Source of the DNA: Nipponacmea schrenckii
Taxonomy: Eukaryota > Mollusca > Gastropoda > Lottiidae
Length of the DNA: 64,000 bases
Direction of reading: 5' to 3'
Assembly: GCA_030562195.1 (NCBI GenBank)
Contig: JAUJPP010000007.1
Span: 17,419,769 to 17,483,768 of the forward strand
Shown here: piece by piece, positions 1 to 12,990 of the stretch
Layout: each line of letters begins with the position of its first letter
How positions within the stretch are numbered: the first letter of the stretch is position 1
Notes under the pieces: generated by a model
What the model was told of the DNA's origin: nothing
What the model saw: the letters and a program-made list of their open reading frames with translations, nothing else
Database searches by the model: none
Translations under genes and position numbers: made by a program

Positions 1-181
1 GTTTAAACTTGCCAAGTTGAAAGAAAATACAATGGTTCTCCTATAATAACTTTACTGTAATATTTAATTGCTCATTAAGAAAAATAATTGTTTAATTAAT
101 TTGTTTTTATTTAAAGTTTTTTTTATTGTTATTTTTAATTGGGTGGGCCTTAAATAGGTTGTATTTAGATTAAAACTGGTA

Positions 182-222
182 TGCTGCAGGCTGTTCATGT
201 TAAAGATTCCTTGACAATTAAA
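182..222 (+). mobile_element. SINE 3' tail fragment
   Basis: GCAGGCTGTTCATGTTAAAG and ATTCCTTGACAATT match the 3' end of the 5.4-kb SINE. Only the tail is present, followed by an A-rich run. Confidence 0.4.
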
Positions 223-230
223 AAAAAAGA

Positions 231-1454
231 AAGAGGAGGCTGATGCCACTGTCCTTATTGTCTGTCTTCAATAGACCAGGTGCAGAAAAGCTGATTATTA
301 GATTAGTTAGTTGTACTTTATATATTTTTTAATGCTGTGATAGTCACAATTAGAGAAAGTTTTATAAAACTCAAAACAATTTGTAATTTATATTCTTTCA
401 TGCCAATTTAATATAGTATTTGTTCCGCCTGAAACTCTCCCTGTTTATAACTTTACCCTTGGATATATTAAGTTAAATCTTTCCTGAATGTTAAGGGACA
501 CCTACCAGTGGTAGTGTAAGGGTGTTATAAGAGATACCCTCTGGCCTAGGTCACAAGTAGAGACTGTGCCATGTAGTTTATTTTGATAAGAATTTATCTT
601 CTTCTTCGACTAATATTTTATATTTTTCACGTCCCAAACAACAAATCTCATTTGAATAAAAAGAATGCCCTTTTAACAGAGTCCATGTTTTAATTTTTTT
701 GCAGACTTTGGTCTCTTTGATATTGTCTGTTATTAGATTTTCTTTCAAAATTTTTCATGAAAACAGACTTAAAATATGTAGACACAAATTTAATTCTTTC
801 AAAAAATGAAAGGTTTCTGGTAGTTTTCCAAAATCAATATTTTTTTTCAAACTTAATGCAGAAAAAAAATCTTAATTTTATTAAGTGTTGACAAAGTCTG
901 AGAAAATATTCCATCTGCTGTGAATTTTGTTCCAATATTTTACGAAACATAAAAGGGTTATTTTTTCAGATTTTGAGTTTTTTTTTTTTTGAATTTTTGT
1001 TGAAATTTCAAAATTTCATAAGTGTAAGAAAGAATTTCAATGTTTTTAAAAGTAACTGTCAGAAAACAACATAAGTATACTCCATCAGACAGCAAGGTAA
1101 AGAACATGTTAAAACATGGCTATAATTTAATTAGTCTTGTCTAAAAACAGGTTTTAGATGTTATATTAATTGGTTCTGATATTATAGTGCTAGTATAATA
1201 ACATTATTACTACCTAGTCTCAGGTATGTTAACCACAGTGTTATGAAAAAAAGTTACAGATGCTTTCCAAAGTGAATCAACTACCCTTGGGACCACAGGC
1301 CCCCACCCCCAGAAAAAATTAATAATTAATAAAGAATTTTCCTAAGTGTACTATTATTATCCAACTAAGCAAGTAACAATATATAAAAGAATGAAATGGC
1401 ACCTTTTAAATCATCTATCAACAGTTGAATTACAGAGGGCCTCAGGAAGTTAAA
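231..1454. other. No gene seen
   Basis: AT-rich sequence with homopolymer runs. A TTTTTTTTGCAG acceptor-like tract at about 705 is followed by about 34 open codons of no recognisable character. Confidence 0.5.
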
Positions 1455-1790
1455 CTAGGTTCCAGCAGTTTAAACAGTAACTTTATATAATATTCCCTTC
1501 CAATTCCCAGTAAAAAGTAAGAATATCAGTGTTTCTGGATTATCAGCAACTGAATGATAATGTATCCTCAATTGCTTAAAGCTTAAAGAAATGAAATTAC
1601 TGAACAAACCCTTGGTACTTACTATATAATACCATTAGAAATACCACCAGATTGTGAAGTTGGTCTAAACAGATTAAAGAGGAACTTTAGATAATAAATA
1701 TTCCTTTCCCGGTGGGGATCTCAGGGTTTATGGATGAACTCGACTCTATTGAATATTCTAAAACTGCTTAAAGCTTTAAGAAATGTAATC
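1455..1790. repeat. Old two-copy duplication
   Basis: A block containing TAAACAG, AACTTTA, ATATTCC and CTTAAAGCTTAAAGAAATG (1470-1590) is repeated in diverged form up to GCTTAAAGCTTTAAGAAATG at about 1768-1787. Confidence 0.45.
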
Positions 1791-2103
1791 GTGTAAAGGG
1801 TTTCTGTTACTGTCTGGTTTCTTCTTTTATTGAAAGAAGAGTCCTTGCTGTGAGGAGTTTCTTCTAGATTTCAAACCAAGCAAGAGTAACATAATAACAT
1901 TTTTGTGGTGTGGATTTACAAAATCTTGAAATAATTGCATACAAAACAAGTCTGGTTTTTACTCGAAATAACACATAAGGTCATAGTTTTTAAAGATTTC
2001 AAATCATATATAAAGGCTCAAAATTATTAATTATTATTAGAATATTTTAATAAATATATAAATTTTGAAATATTTGACTTAGTTAGGTAAGATATTCAAA
2101 TGG

Positions 2104-2455
2104 TTGTGAACAATATATGTATGTTGTTGTTGTGAACTATGTTTGTGTTGTTGTTGTGAACTATGTTTGTATGATGTTGTTGTGAACTATGTTTGTATTT
2201 TAATGTTGTGAACTATGTTTGTATTTTAATGTTGTGAACTATGTTTGTGTTGTTGTTGTGAACTATGTTTGTATGTTGTTCTTGTGAACTATGTTTGTGT
2301 TACTGATTGTGAACTATGTTTGTGTTGTTGATTGTGAACTATTTTTGTGTTGTTGATTGTGAACTATGTTTGTGTTGTTGTGAACCTTGTTTGTGTTGTA
2401 TTTGTGAACTATGTTTGTGTTGTTGTTGTGAACTATGTTTGTATGTTGTTGTTGC
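2104..2455. repeat. 24-bp minisatellite
   Basis: About 15 copies of a unit reading TTGTGAACTATGTTTGTGTT plus a TGTTG-type remainder, with frequent length changes in the TTG tract. Confidence 0.9.
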
Positions 2456-2665
2456 AATATGTAGTTTCATATGACAGTAATTGATGTATCATTATAACAT
2501 TATAATATAATAAATTCATCATCTACATGATACAATTGAATCTGAAATAATTAATATTTTTTTTTTAATATTTTTAAATTTTGTTAGTTTACATTAAAAA
2601 GAAACACATTTCTGTCCTAAAAAAATTTTAACCAAAAATCTCCATTTAAATTTTGTTTAACCCCA

Positions 2666-3022
2666 GAGCTAGGGTCAGGGTACCTATATATAATGTATAT
2701 TAAAAATATGCCTGGTCAGGGTGCCTATATATAATGTATATTAATAATATGCCTGGTCAGGGAACCTATATATAATGTATATTAATAATATGCCTGGTCA
2801 GGGAACCTATATATAATGTTTATTAAATTATGCCTGGTCAGGGAACCTATCTATAATGTTTATTATAATATGCCTGGTCAGGGTGCCTATATATAATGTA
2901 TATTAAAATGTGCCTGGTCAGGGTGCATATATATAATGTATATTAAAATTTGCCTGGTCATTTGCCTATATTTGATGTATATTATATTAAAACACGCCTG
3001 GTCAGGGTTCCTATATATAAGC
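2666..3022. repeat. ~41-bp minisatellite
   Basis: Eight to nine copies of TGCCTGGTCAGGGTGCCTAT followed by ATATAATGTATATTAAAA. The TATATA core makes each unit self-complementary in part. Confidence 0.9.
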
Positions 3023-3228
3023 CTACATTACAAGACAAATACGAGTCTGAAAGTGTTTGAAGTTAACTTGTTTAATTATACCCAGAGTTTTAATTAATTA
3101 GGTTAAAAGATGAAAGACTGATGTACTGAGTCAATTTAGGGAATCATCAGAAAAGTTACATTTGATTAGAGAACATGTGTGAAAACAGTTTTTAAATTTT
3201 TTATTTGTACAAAATAAAAATTACTCAC

Positions 3229-3396
3229 TTGCACTGGCGCGATGTTAGAAGGAGTGCTGTGATGTTCAAGGATAGTTTTGAAGAAGTTTCTTGTTTGGTC
3301 TTTGATAACTTTGAGGTTGAAATCTAAGGTGTTTATGTCCATTATTAGTAATTTATTGGATTTTAATGAGCTATTAAGAGACACCCACATGTTGGC
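3229..3396 (-). CDS. Candidate internal exon, 56 codons, unknown protein
   Basis: On the minus strand an acceptor-like CTCTTCAAAAG precedes GCCAACATGTGG. The reading frame stays open for exactly 168 nt to CAA followed by GTGAGT, a good donor. The encoded peptide starts ANMWVSLNSSLK, contains DFNLKVIKDQTRNFFKTI and ends STPSNIAPVQ. It is mixed polar and hydrophobic, helix-prone, and uses relatively C-ending codons (ATC, AAC, TTC, CTC) unlike the flanks. Both borders and a length divisible by three support a real phase-0 exon. The polypyrimidine tract is weak and no family is recognised. It could instead be a chance ORF of about the size expected in 64 kb. Confidence 0.35.
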
Positions 3397-3744
3397 CTTT
3401 TGAAGAGTTACAGTTAAATTCAAAAATTACTTTTTTTAATTTGAATATCACTTAAAACTTGAATTTATCTAAACTTATTTAAGTTTACAGGGTGAACTCT
3501 AGTGCAAACAATTTTCAATAAAAACAAATATTTCACTTTAAGTATGTGTTCAATTAATGAATCATAGATTGAAGAACCTATAATAGATTACGCTAAAATT
3601 TCCACATTTGTAGGAATGAAACAGATCATGAAATCAACAATGGTCTTCTAGAGGTTGACCTTAAAAGTGTTTAATCTTCCACCTACATCAAATCTGAGGT
3701 GAATACTTAATTTCCTGATACCATATCACATCTGTGCACACTGA

Positions 3745-4075
3745 GCAGTCTGATTATTCAAATCACACAGAGTCGTTTTACAGTCTGGATATTCAAATCT
3801 AAACATCACACCAGATCACACAGAGCAATCTGGTTTATTAAATCAGTCATTTTTAAGGTCTGGATATTCAAATCTAAACATCACACCTGATCACACCTCG
3901 CAATTCAAATATAATCACTGCTACCTTAAGTATTGTGACTGGTCATGTAAATAAGGCAAGGCAAGGCAAGCTTTGCTATGACTGGATTTGTCTGTTTTTT
4001 AGTCTAGATATTATTATCTAAACATCACACCTGATCACACTGGGAACTTTTAATAGTCTGGATATGCTAAACACG
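3745..4075. repeat. Degenerate direct repeats
   Basis: GTCTGGATATTCAAATCTAA followed by ACATCACACCTGATCACAC recurs at about 3782, 3858 and 4002 with partial copies around it. The spacing is irregular, so this is an old decayed array. Confidence 0.65.
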
Positions 4076-5397
4076 TAAACTACCCTAATAAATGTGTCTT
4101 GCCATAATATCTGTTCATTAGCTCATTAGTTTTATTTTGACAGCCTTTTAATGTTTTTAAATTATAAATTATAATGTCTGAACACTAGAAGGGTGAGTAG
4201 TTCTTGGGATTGTCATCTTGACTTTCTTTTAATCATGTTTTCAGGGCATCCACAGGTGTATCATGGACAGGATTGGGGGATGTTTGGTTTCTTGTTATTT
4301 AGCTGTAACAGTTTCTGACAGTCCACACATTTCACAGACTGTAGAGCCACAACAATAATATACAGTTGATACCCTCTTAATATACATAAGTGGAAAGGGA
4401 AATTCCATGTCTTTATTACCAAATTAACCAGAAAGATTATAGTCAAATATATTTTAAGGGGTTAAATTTAATAACTTAGTTTATTATGTTTTAACTCCTA
4501 CAACTACCCAGTTTACAAGCCCAAAATAGATCCTCATATTTATTTGATATATTAACTGAGGAAAAATAAATAAATCTACAGATTTGCCGACCTGGTAAAT
4601 TTAAGACTAAATTATTTGTGTCTGGCAGTGTATTATTTAATCTATTTGTTAATGATATCCTGTAGTTTTAGTCTATTTTCACACCAATATCTTCAATTTA
4701 CTATTTATTCTCTAGTATCTGCCAATATAAATAGAATAGAAGGCAATTTATATCACTTTAGCAATCAGATTATCCAACCAAGTCATTATTTTGGTTGTTT
4801 TTGAGTTATTTTTTAAGCAACACAAGGAGTTTTATTCTGACAGCAGGTGCTTGGTTTCTAGAAATATTATCAAACATCTATTTCATGATTCCAAACAGCC
4901 ATAAAACTTTCATAATGAAATTTGAAAATAATCATTTGAAATGGAAGTTATCTTTTAAATTTCTCTCCAATTTATTTTATTTAGGATACTCGAGATAACA
5001 GAATGGGTGAAGAAATGAAAAGTTTCAGCTGCAATGTTAAAGGTTGATTGCTTGGTTTCAAATTAAAATCTTTATACAATAGAACCCTTTCAATACATCC
5101 TGAGTAAGGCAAAAGCTAATTAGGGATAACAGCTGATGTTCCTATTGACTGATGTTCCTATTGACAAATGTTCTTGAAAACAGGATTAGTGTATAAGTTT
5201 CGACAACAACAAGAATCATTTCCAGTTATATCTGATACTTATCCAGATACAAACTTTATTATTGGCAGTGGACATTTACCACGATGGAAATTTTCTTAAA
5301 AGCCTATTAAAACTTTAAAACCAACCTTGTTAAGATTTCAATTTAAAATGTTATATGATGTTTGTGATAACACAGATAAGGTTTATTTCATATAGAC

Positions 5398-5645
5398 ATA
5401 ATGCGATTTCCAACTGTCAAGGAATCTTTAAAATTGCACGGCCTGTAACACATGGGGCCTCTGTTTATTGTCCCATCTGAACAACTTGACACTTTTTCCA
5501 TGTCAGTCGCTCAAACCTGCATCACTGACAAGGGGAAACCGGGCTGAAAAATCCGAAAGTTCATCTCGACCTTTGCCAGGATTGAACCGTGGATCTCCAG
5601 GTTAGCAAGCAAGTATCTAACTCACTGAGCCATTGCGACACCTTT
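5398..5645 (-). mobile_element. tRNA-derived SINE, near full length
   Basis: On the minus strand it starts with a tRNA-like head: TGGCTCAGTGAG (box A, 5632-5621), then GGTTCAATCC (box B, 5588-5579). A body with CCCGGTTTCCCCTTGTCAGT follows, and then a 3' part with CATGTGTTACAGGCC and TTTAAAGATTCCTTGACA. The spacing of the boxes fits a Pol III promoter. Related body or tail pieces recur at 12.8 and 47.7 kb, and tail-only pieces at 0.2 and 6.4 kb. Confidence 0.7.
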
Positions 5646-6412
5646 AATATTCTCAAAGTGATCGTAGTGCTAGGATATCTTGAAAACAGTGTTTAGAAGA
5701 TAATACCCTAGTTGAAATAGATTTGTTCAATTAACTTGGTGAAATGGTTTGTGACAGTTCCCCTTTAATTACTTTCGCTAAAAGCAATATTTTTTAAAAA
5801 GGATAAAAGGAAACTATTTGCTTAATTTGCCTGCAGTTAGAGATTTATATTGAGATCAATACCACTGGTCCCCCCTGGTGAAATAGAACACTCTACTAAA
5901 ACTATTTATAGCCCTCTTGGACTCATCGTAGAATATATCTTGATGTTATATGATTGAGTTAATGTTTTATAATGAAATTTATTGTTAGAAGAGGAATCAT
6001 CATGTGAATGAGGTTTCTACTGGTTTTAACTACTTGTTGCTTATTTAACACTTATCACTCAATTGCCATCTCTAGTTGTTAATGTTAAGAGGGATGCAGT
6101 ATAATTCTTTACAGGCTTCTAACAAATGAATATGTCCTTATAAATGAAAGCGCTTAAGCTGTCATCAGAACTCACTGACAAAATTTGACCTTAATAAATA
6201 AACCTATGTTTGAACATCATTGAACATGCTAAAAAAGACTGTCTTTTGTAATTCTGCAATTGCAAGGACTTCATGGCAAAAACTGTCTTCTGCTGCGAAT
6301 AGATGAGGTACTGTTTTCTGGTGCGTTGTTATTGATAAATTTACTGGTACAGATCGAAAATCTTGTACCCTACATTATACCTCTTCTATTTACAGCTTAA
6401 AACTTCTTATGT

Positions 6413-6450
6413 GTCACAGGTTGTTCAAGTTAAAGATTCTATCAATTGCC
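6413..6450 (+). mobile_element. SINE 3' tail fragment
   Basis: CACAGGTTGTTCAAGTTAAA followed by GATTCTATCAATT matches the same SINE tail. As at 0.2 kb, a TGCCACT...AGGTGCAGA block lies about 80-130 bp to the right (6548 here), so the element may extend to about 6600. Confidence 0.35.
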
Positions 6451-8718
6451 TAGCTATAAATTAATGACAAAGTGGCACAGCTGGCATAGCCATGATTTTA
6501 AAATTAAATTTTTAACACAGTTTAATTTCACTTCTTTACTCATTGTATGCCACTCTTGTCTGAAGTTCATTATCAGGTGCAGAGGGTATTAGATCTTGTT
6601 TTATAATGAGGTGAAATTACTGAACCACATTCTAGATCTTTTAAACTTATAAGTTCAAATTGAAAATCTTATATTGGTTCTTAGAATCTCTACAACAAGC
6701 TTATTCCTAGGCCCTGGTTAAATTTATGTCATGCAAACTGCTTGGCGTTGCCTGTCTTCATTAAGCTAATAAGCTGCCGAAGATTAAGATGTAAACTTCA
6801 TTTCACTCAATTTTTGTCGCCTTGCATTATAATGGCTCACGCAGGGCAGGGGATGGGCAACTTGTCACTATGTCAAATGATAAAAACATAAAAGCGCGTG
6901 GGCCAAAATCTGGCCAGCCTGTGTGATACAGAAAGGTCTTGGACTATTTTATAATCAATGACGTATCACAGTTTTAATTCCAATAATGCCACTATATTAC
7001 TGATGAAATTTCTATCTCCATTATTAACTACCCATTTATATTTAAAATTCTACATTGTTTTCTGGTATTTATTTCACCAGCCATGAAATAATGATACTAA
7101 CAAAATAATGGAAATATCATAACAAAAAACTCATAAATACTCCCTAAAATGTGACTCTATTACAATATTTTAATTTGATTGCGTCTAGTAAGGCTGTAAA
7201 TCATGAAATCATTAGACCAATTGATCCCAAATCATCAATAAACTTGGAAATACGTAATAAAGATTGAGTTACTTTCATACTTTCTGGTTTAAAGAGTTTC
7301 TAGATAAACTGAAATGTTCCATTTGACTAAAGTTTATATACTGTGTTTTCACACATGTTTTGGTGTAAAAGTCTCAGGATGGTGTGTGTTAAGTTGGGTT
7401 CTAAATACAGTAAAAGAATTCACCAAACAAGAGCAATAGTTGACAGCCAGGATATTCCATACACCAGTGGAACTGCTTTATAGAGCCAGTTTCATATTGT
7501 TTATTGATGACACGTTTTGCTAAGAAAATTTAGCAATTTAGGTCCACTTATTGTTTTACTACATTCTGTACAACAAAACATGCTAAACATCAAAGGTGCA
7601 AAGTTACAAATCTATGAGATTGGAATTTGCAGGGAAAATCCACATGCACAAACTGCCATAGATCAGGAAAATACAGGTTATTGGCTTGATATAGGCCCTA
7701 GAGCAATAACAAGTGAAAAGTAACTAACTTTTCCAAATTAACCAATTAAGCTCAAGTTTTTATTTTTTCCTTCTAATTGGAGGCCAGGGACCAATTAAAA
7801 TTTGTTAGCTTGTAAACTTTAAATTTTTACATTTGCTGAAGGCAAACTGTTTCAAATACTCTGAAAGTGGTTTTAAAATCAATATTTTCTCAAAATTTCT
7901 TATAGAGTTACAGAAAGTGTCAAATCATGATGATGGCAATGTTTTCAGTTGTAGGCCTATGTGTGCAAGACTGGATGAACAGATTGAAATGATATTGATT
8001 GAGGTAAAATGTTAATGCTTCCGATTGCTACTGGGTCATACACATAGCTTCCTGTATGAGAGGAAAGAACTTGATATTCCTGAGAGCAAAACCAGGGTGA
8101 ATTAATATGTTTGATTAGAGGATATATAGCCTGAAATCATCTATCTATCATATATTTACTTCCTTCCTCTCTCCTCTACAGTCTCTTTGATCAATACCAA
8201 TATATTATTTCTATCAAATCAGTTTTAGCTATATAAATGTTTTATTGTCTTTATGTATTGTAATATTAGAACAGATTCGAAATTTATTGTTAGTCAGATT
8301 GACACAATATTTAATGAATAAATTAATAATGAGCATTATTTTGAAATTGAAAAATCTTTTAATTATTTTAGCATTTAATGTGTTAATATTTTGACGGTGC
8401 AGTTTTTTTTTTACAAAAATCCTTCAAGGCATTTCTTATTCAAACAATAGTGTACCTTATCTAAAGCAGGGTTGTTGATTCACACTTTTTCACATATCAT
8501 GTCTGACTGTTGAAACTCAATTATTCCATTCTATAGGTCAATTAAGAGATACTCCACACTAAAGACTGCATTGGGCTTTTTGCAGCGTAATGTTCTAGGG
8601 ATTTATTCTTTAAATTTTAACTTTAGATTATTTTAGTACTCCAGTCATCTGATTGGTCAATTGTTTGAATTAAATTAACATTTTGTTTTGTTATCCTATC
8701 AGATTACTGTAAATAAAA

Positions 8719-10356
8719 AAATGGAGATTGTGTATTAAACAGTAGTTGTTTGGTATAATGGAAATGGAGATTGTTTATCAGACAGTAGGCCTACATGTGT
8801 GGTATAATTGAAATGGAGATTGTGTATCAGACAGTACTTGTGTGGTAGAATGGAAATGGAGATTGTGTATCAGGAAGTAGTTGTGTGGTATAATTGAAAT
8901 GGAGATTGTGTATCAGGAAGTAGTTGTGTGGTATAATGGAAATGGAGATTGTGTATCAGACAGTACATGTGTGGTATAATGGAAATGGAGATTGTGTATC
9001 AGACAGTACATGTGTGGTATAATTGAAATGGAGATTGTGTATCAGACAGTACTTGTGTGGTAGAATTGAAATGGAGATTGTGTATCAGACAGTACTTGTG
9101 TGGTAGAATGGAAATGGAGATTGTGTATCAGGAAATAGTTGTGTGATATAATTGAAATGGAGATTGTGTATCAGACAGTACATGTGTGGTAGAATGGAAA
9201 TGGAGATTGTGTATCAGACAGTACTTGTGTGGTATAATGGAAATGGAGATTGTGTATCAGACAGTACTTGTGTGGTAGAATGGAAATGGAGATTGTGTAT
9301 CAGACAGTACTTGTGTGGTAGAATGGAAATGGAGATTGTGTGTCAGACAGTAGTTGTGTGGTATAATTGAAAATGGAGATTGTATATCAGACAGTACATG
9401 TGTGGTAGAATGGAAATGGAGATTGTGTATCAGACAGTACTTGTGTGGTATAATGGAAATGGAGATTGTGTATCAGACAGTACTTGTGTGGTAGAATGGA
9501 AATGAAGATTGTGTATCAGACAGTAGTTGTGTGGTATAATGGAAATGGAGATTGTGTATCAAACAGTAGTTGTGTGGTTAATTGAAATGAGATTGTGTAT
9601 CAACAGTAGTGTGTGGTATAATTGAATGGAGATTGTGTATCAGACAGTACTTGTGTGGTAGAATGGAAATGGAGATTGTGTATCAAACAGTAGTTGTGTG
9701 GTATAATTGAAAATGGAGATTGTGTATCAGACAGTACTTGTGTGGTAGAATGGAAATGGAGATTGTGTATCAGACAGTACTTGTGTGGTATAATGGAAAT
9801 GGAGATTGTGTATCAGACAGTACTTGTGTGGTAGAATGGAAATGGAGATTGTGTATCAAACAGTAGTTGTGTGGTATAATTGAAAATGGAGATTGTGTAT
9901 CAGACAGTACTTGTGTGGTAGAATGGAAATGAAGATTGTGTATCAGACAGTAGTTGTGTGGTATAATTAAAAATGGAGATTGTGTATCAGACAGTACTTG
10001 TGTGGTATAATTGAAATGGAGATTGTGTATCAAACAGTAGTTGTGTGGTATAATGGAAATGGAGATTGTGTATCAGACAGTACTTGTGTGGTAGAATGGA
10101 AATGAAGATTGTGTATCAGACAGTACTTGTGTGGTAGAATGGAAATGAAGATTGTGTATCAGGAAGTAGTTGGTTGGTATAATGGAAATGGAGATTGTGT
10201 ATCAGACAGTACTTGTGTGGTATAATTGAAATGGAGATTGTGTATCAGACAGTACTTGTGTGGTAGAATGGAAATGGAGATTGTGTATCAGACAGTAGTT
10301 GCGTGTTATAATGGAAAAAGAGATTGTGTATCAGACAGTAGTTGTGTGGTATAATG
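8719..10356. repeat. 43-bp minisatellite, ~38 copies
   Basis: The unit is GAAATGGAGATTGTGTATCA followed by GACAGTACTTGTGTGGTAGA and ATG. Variants GGTATAAT and GGTAGAAT, and CAGTACTTG and CAGTAGTTG, alternate in patches. ORFs of 72 and 87 codons inside it are by-products of the period. Confidence 0.95.
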
Positions 10357-12261
10357 AGCAATGAGATTTAATGCTACATAAAATTGTTGAAATCGTTCCA
10401 AAATATTACTAACATAAAATCTCCCAAATTTTACATAAAATTTTCTGGTTCATGGAAAAAGATTAAATACCATGTTAAAATAATAGAGATATTTTCTATT
10501 GATTTAACTATTGTCTGTGTGTTCAAGGGTTTTTATTTTCTAGGCTTCATAGGCCATGATATACTGTTAAAGGGATCGGAATAAACATTGTTTTTATATT
10601 TTCATTGAGTGAAAGACCTGGCAAACTTTCCCTTATTGCACACTACATGACATTTGCCCAATCAGAACCAAAAACCCAATATGAATTTGTCCATATATCC
10701 AAGTCTTATTATGATATGGAAATTGATTGATATTGTAACACCTATTGTACTGTACTGAAACACATCCGGTTTGTTTTATTTTCAAACTTTTTTGCAAACC
10801 TATACTTGATATCTCAGTCTTATTTAATCTAGTTATTTTTAATGAACAAACCAACATGTATAGAATGTACGGCAAATGTATGGCTTTTTTAAAGACCCAA
10901 GGTATGAATATAAAAAAGTTGATAGTAATCATGAAGACCAGATACCCTATTTTAATGAACCAGATCCTATATAAAGATTCGCCTTCTGGCCACCAGCAAT
11001 CATCAAGTCTTTCTTAATGGTAAAAAAATACAAGATTTATTTATGTCTGGTAAATGTTTCTAGTGTTTGATATTTAATGGCATTAAATGATTGCACTGGA
11101 TAACCTGCCATTCTGTGATTCTTCACAAGGCAATAAGTACAATTGTATTATTAAAGGTGTTTTCTTCACTGTCGATCTGTTTTTTTTTTATGAAACATGT
11201 TTACCTACTTTGGTTTAAAAATACCTTTCTCATCCACTTCACTAAGAGTTGTATCCCCTGCTTGAGGAATTCAACCAATACAAATAATTATTCAATGGAA
11301 ATAATCATAGATGCTTTATAACCATCAGTGTTAGAAATGGCTGGTAATTAAATGGTAGGGGGGTATTGGTAATGACCTAATGATAGGCAATATGCAATCA
11401 CAGTAAACCTTTAGAACATGTACCTATAATAGATAAGTTAGACACTACAATATCTACTAACTTATTCCAAACTTAACATTTGGTAAAAACTATGCAATAA
11501 AACAATAAAAGATACCTCTTATTTAGCTCATAATCTATTTGTTAAATCAAAAGGGGAACCATAGTGGCTTAATGATTTACTCAGGTATTTTGGTACTCTA
11601 GTAGATTGTTTAAATACTAATTATTTCTAGTTACCAGGATAATGATGAAAGAAATCAAAGGTATGTTTATTAAGGCCAGTGGTGTTTCTATATCACCCCC
11701 TGACTTCATCTCTTTCATATTCCATTAGTTTGTATATGTGGTTAGTGTGGTTGAAAAGTTATTATTCAACATAAGGAACTTGCACAGCGTTTAAGCAGTA
11801 ATCACAAAGCATGTTAAGGTTTTTATGTTAAAAAATAAATTTATAGTACGTCTTAATTAAAAATATTTTGTGGTCCCTATCACTGTGTAGAAATACCACA
11901 GCAATTAGCCCTTAGCATAAAATTTCAATGCACAGATGACTGTGTAGGCAGAATGATAGTAACTTAGAAAAAGCCACAAGGATAATCTGCCAGTAGACCT
12001 AATCATCTCTACTGGGTATAAAATTAGTGAAACCATATTTATGCAATTTACATCATATTTCACACAATTTGCCTGATTAACAAGTGGCTGGATAGTCAAA
12101 CTAACTTAGCCTACTTTGAACATAACTCTAGCTTTCAGCTTCAATGTCTTCATGATTGAGGAATTCTTGATGACTTAAAGCGCTTAATAGGGAATTATTT
12201 ACTGATGATTGGATAAAGAGTGGGTTAGGTTCTCTAGCATGCTAAAGGCATACATTGGTCT

Positions 12262-12577
12262 AAATAATGATGACAAGTTGATAGAGTTGAATATTTGCAT
12301 TACAAGCTGATAAAGTTGATTGTTTGGTCCACCAGCTTTGACTTGAATATTACATTACCAGCTGATAGATTTGATTGTTTGCTCCACCAGCTTAGTGTTG
12401 AATATTACATTACCAGCTGATAGAGTTGATGTTTGCTACACCAGCTTAGTTTTGAATATTACATTACCAGCTGATAGAGATGAATATCAGCATTACCAGC
12501 TTTGAGTTGAATATTACATTACCAGCTGATAGAGTTGATTGTCTGCTCCACCAGCTTAGTGTTGAATATTTGCTGTC
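12262..12577. repeat. ~55-bp minisatellite, 5-6 copies
   Basis: TACCAGCTGATAGAGTTGAT, TGTTTGCTCCACCAGCTTAG and TGTTGAATATTACAT repeat with internal deletions. ACCAGCT occurs twice per unit. Confidence 0.85.
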
Positions 12578-12821
12578 TAGTTTGATTGAATATGATTATT
12601 GAAGTGGAGAAAATGAAAGTGATGAAGGTTAACAAGTAAAGACTATTCCACTGTTTGACACCAGATAAGAATGTAGTAAAAGAACTATTTTTACTTTGAT
12701 GATAAAATAGAAAATTCAGTACTGTTTACTAAAACAATTCATCATGTAACTAGCACTAATGGTTTAATTATAGCTATTACCTATAACCTATATCCTATAG
12801 CCTTTTAGATGTCTTAATAGA

Positions 12822-12990
12822 GACCGACTGACTCTGTGAGTTAGATGCTTACTCGCTAACCTTGGGGTCAATCTTTGTCTGGTATCGATGATCCCTGGAG
12901 ATAATTCACCTGGTTTCCCCAGTCTGTTATCAACTTTGATGTGCTGACATGAGAAAAGTGGATGATGGATCAACATCTTCTGCCACTTTG
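12822..12990 (+). mobile_element. tRNA-derived SINE, diverged copy
   Basis: The same family as the 5.4-kb SINE on the plus strand. CTGTGAGTTAGATGCTTACT and GGGGTCAATC correspond to the head with decayed boxes A and B. CTGGTTTCCCCAGTC and TGCTGACATGAGAAAAGTG correspond to the body. A 62-codon minus-strand ORF lies across it by chance. Confidence 0.6.

Larger units (their letters stand above)
4080..8718. other. Non-coding apart from SINE pieces
   Basis: Outside the SINE copies at 5.4 and 6.4 kb this holds only short chance ORFs of up to 68 codons with no domain, codon or splice-site support. Confidence 0.5.

Noticed and set aside
8719..10356. CRISPR-like regular repeats
   Set aside because: The whole 43-bp unit repeats, with no unique spacers between conserved repeats and no cas-like genes. 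The context is a eukaryotic genome. The same holds for the other arrays.
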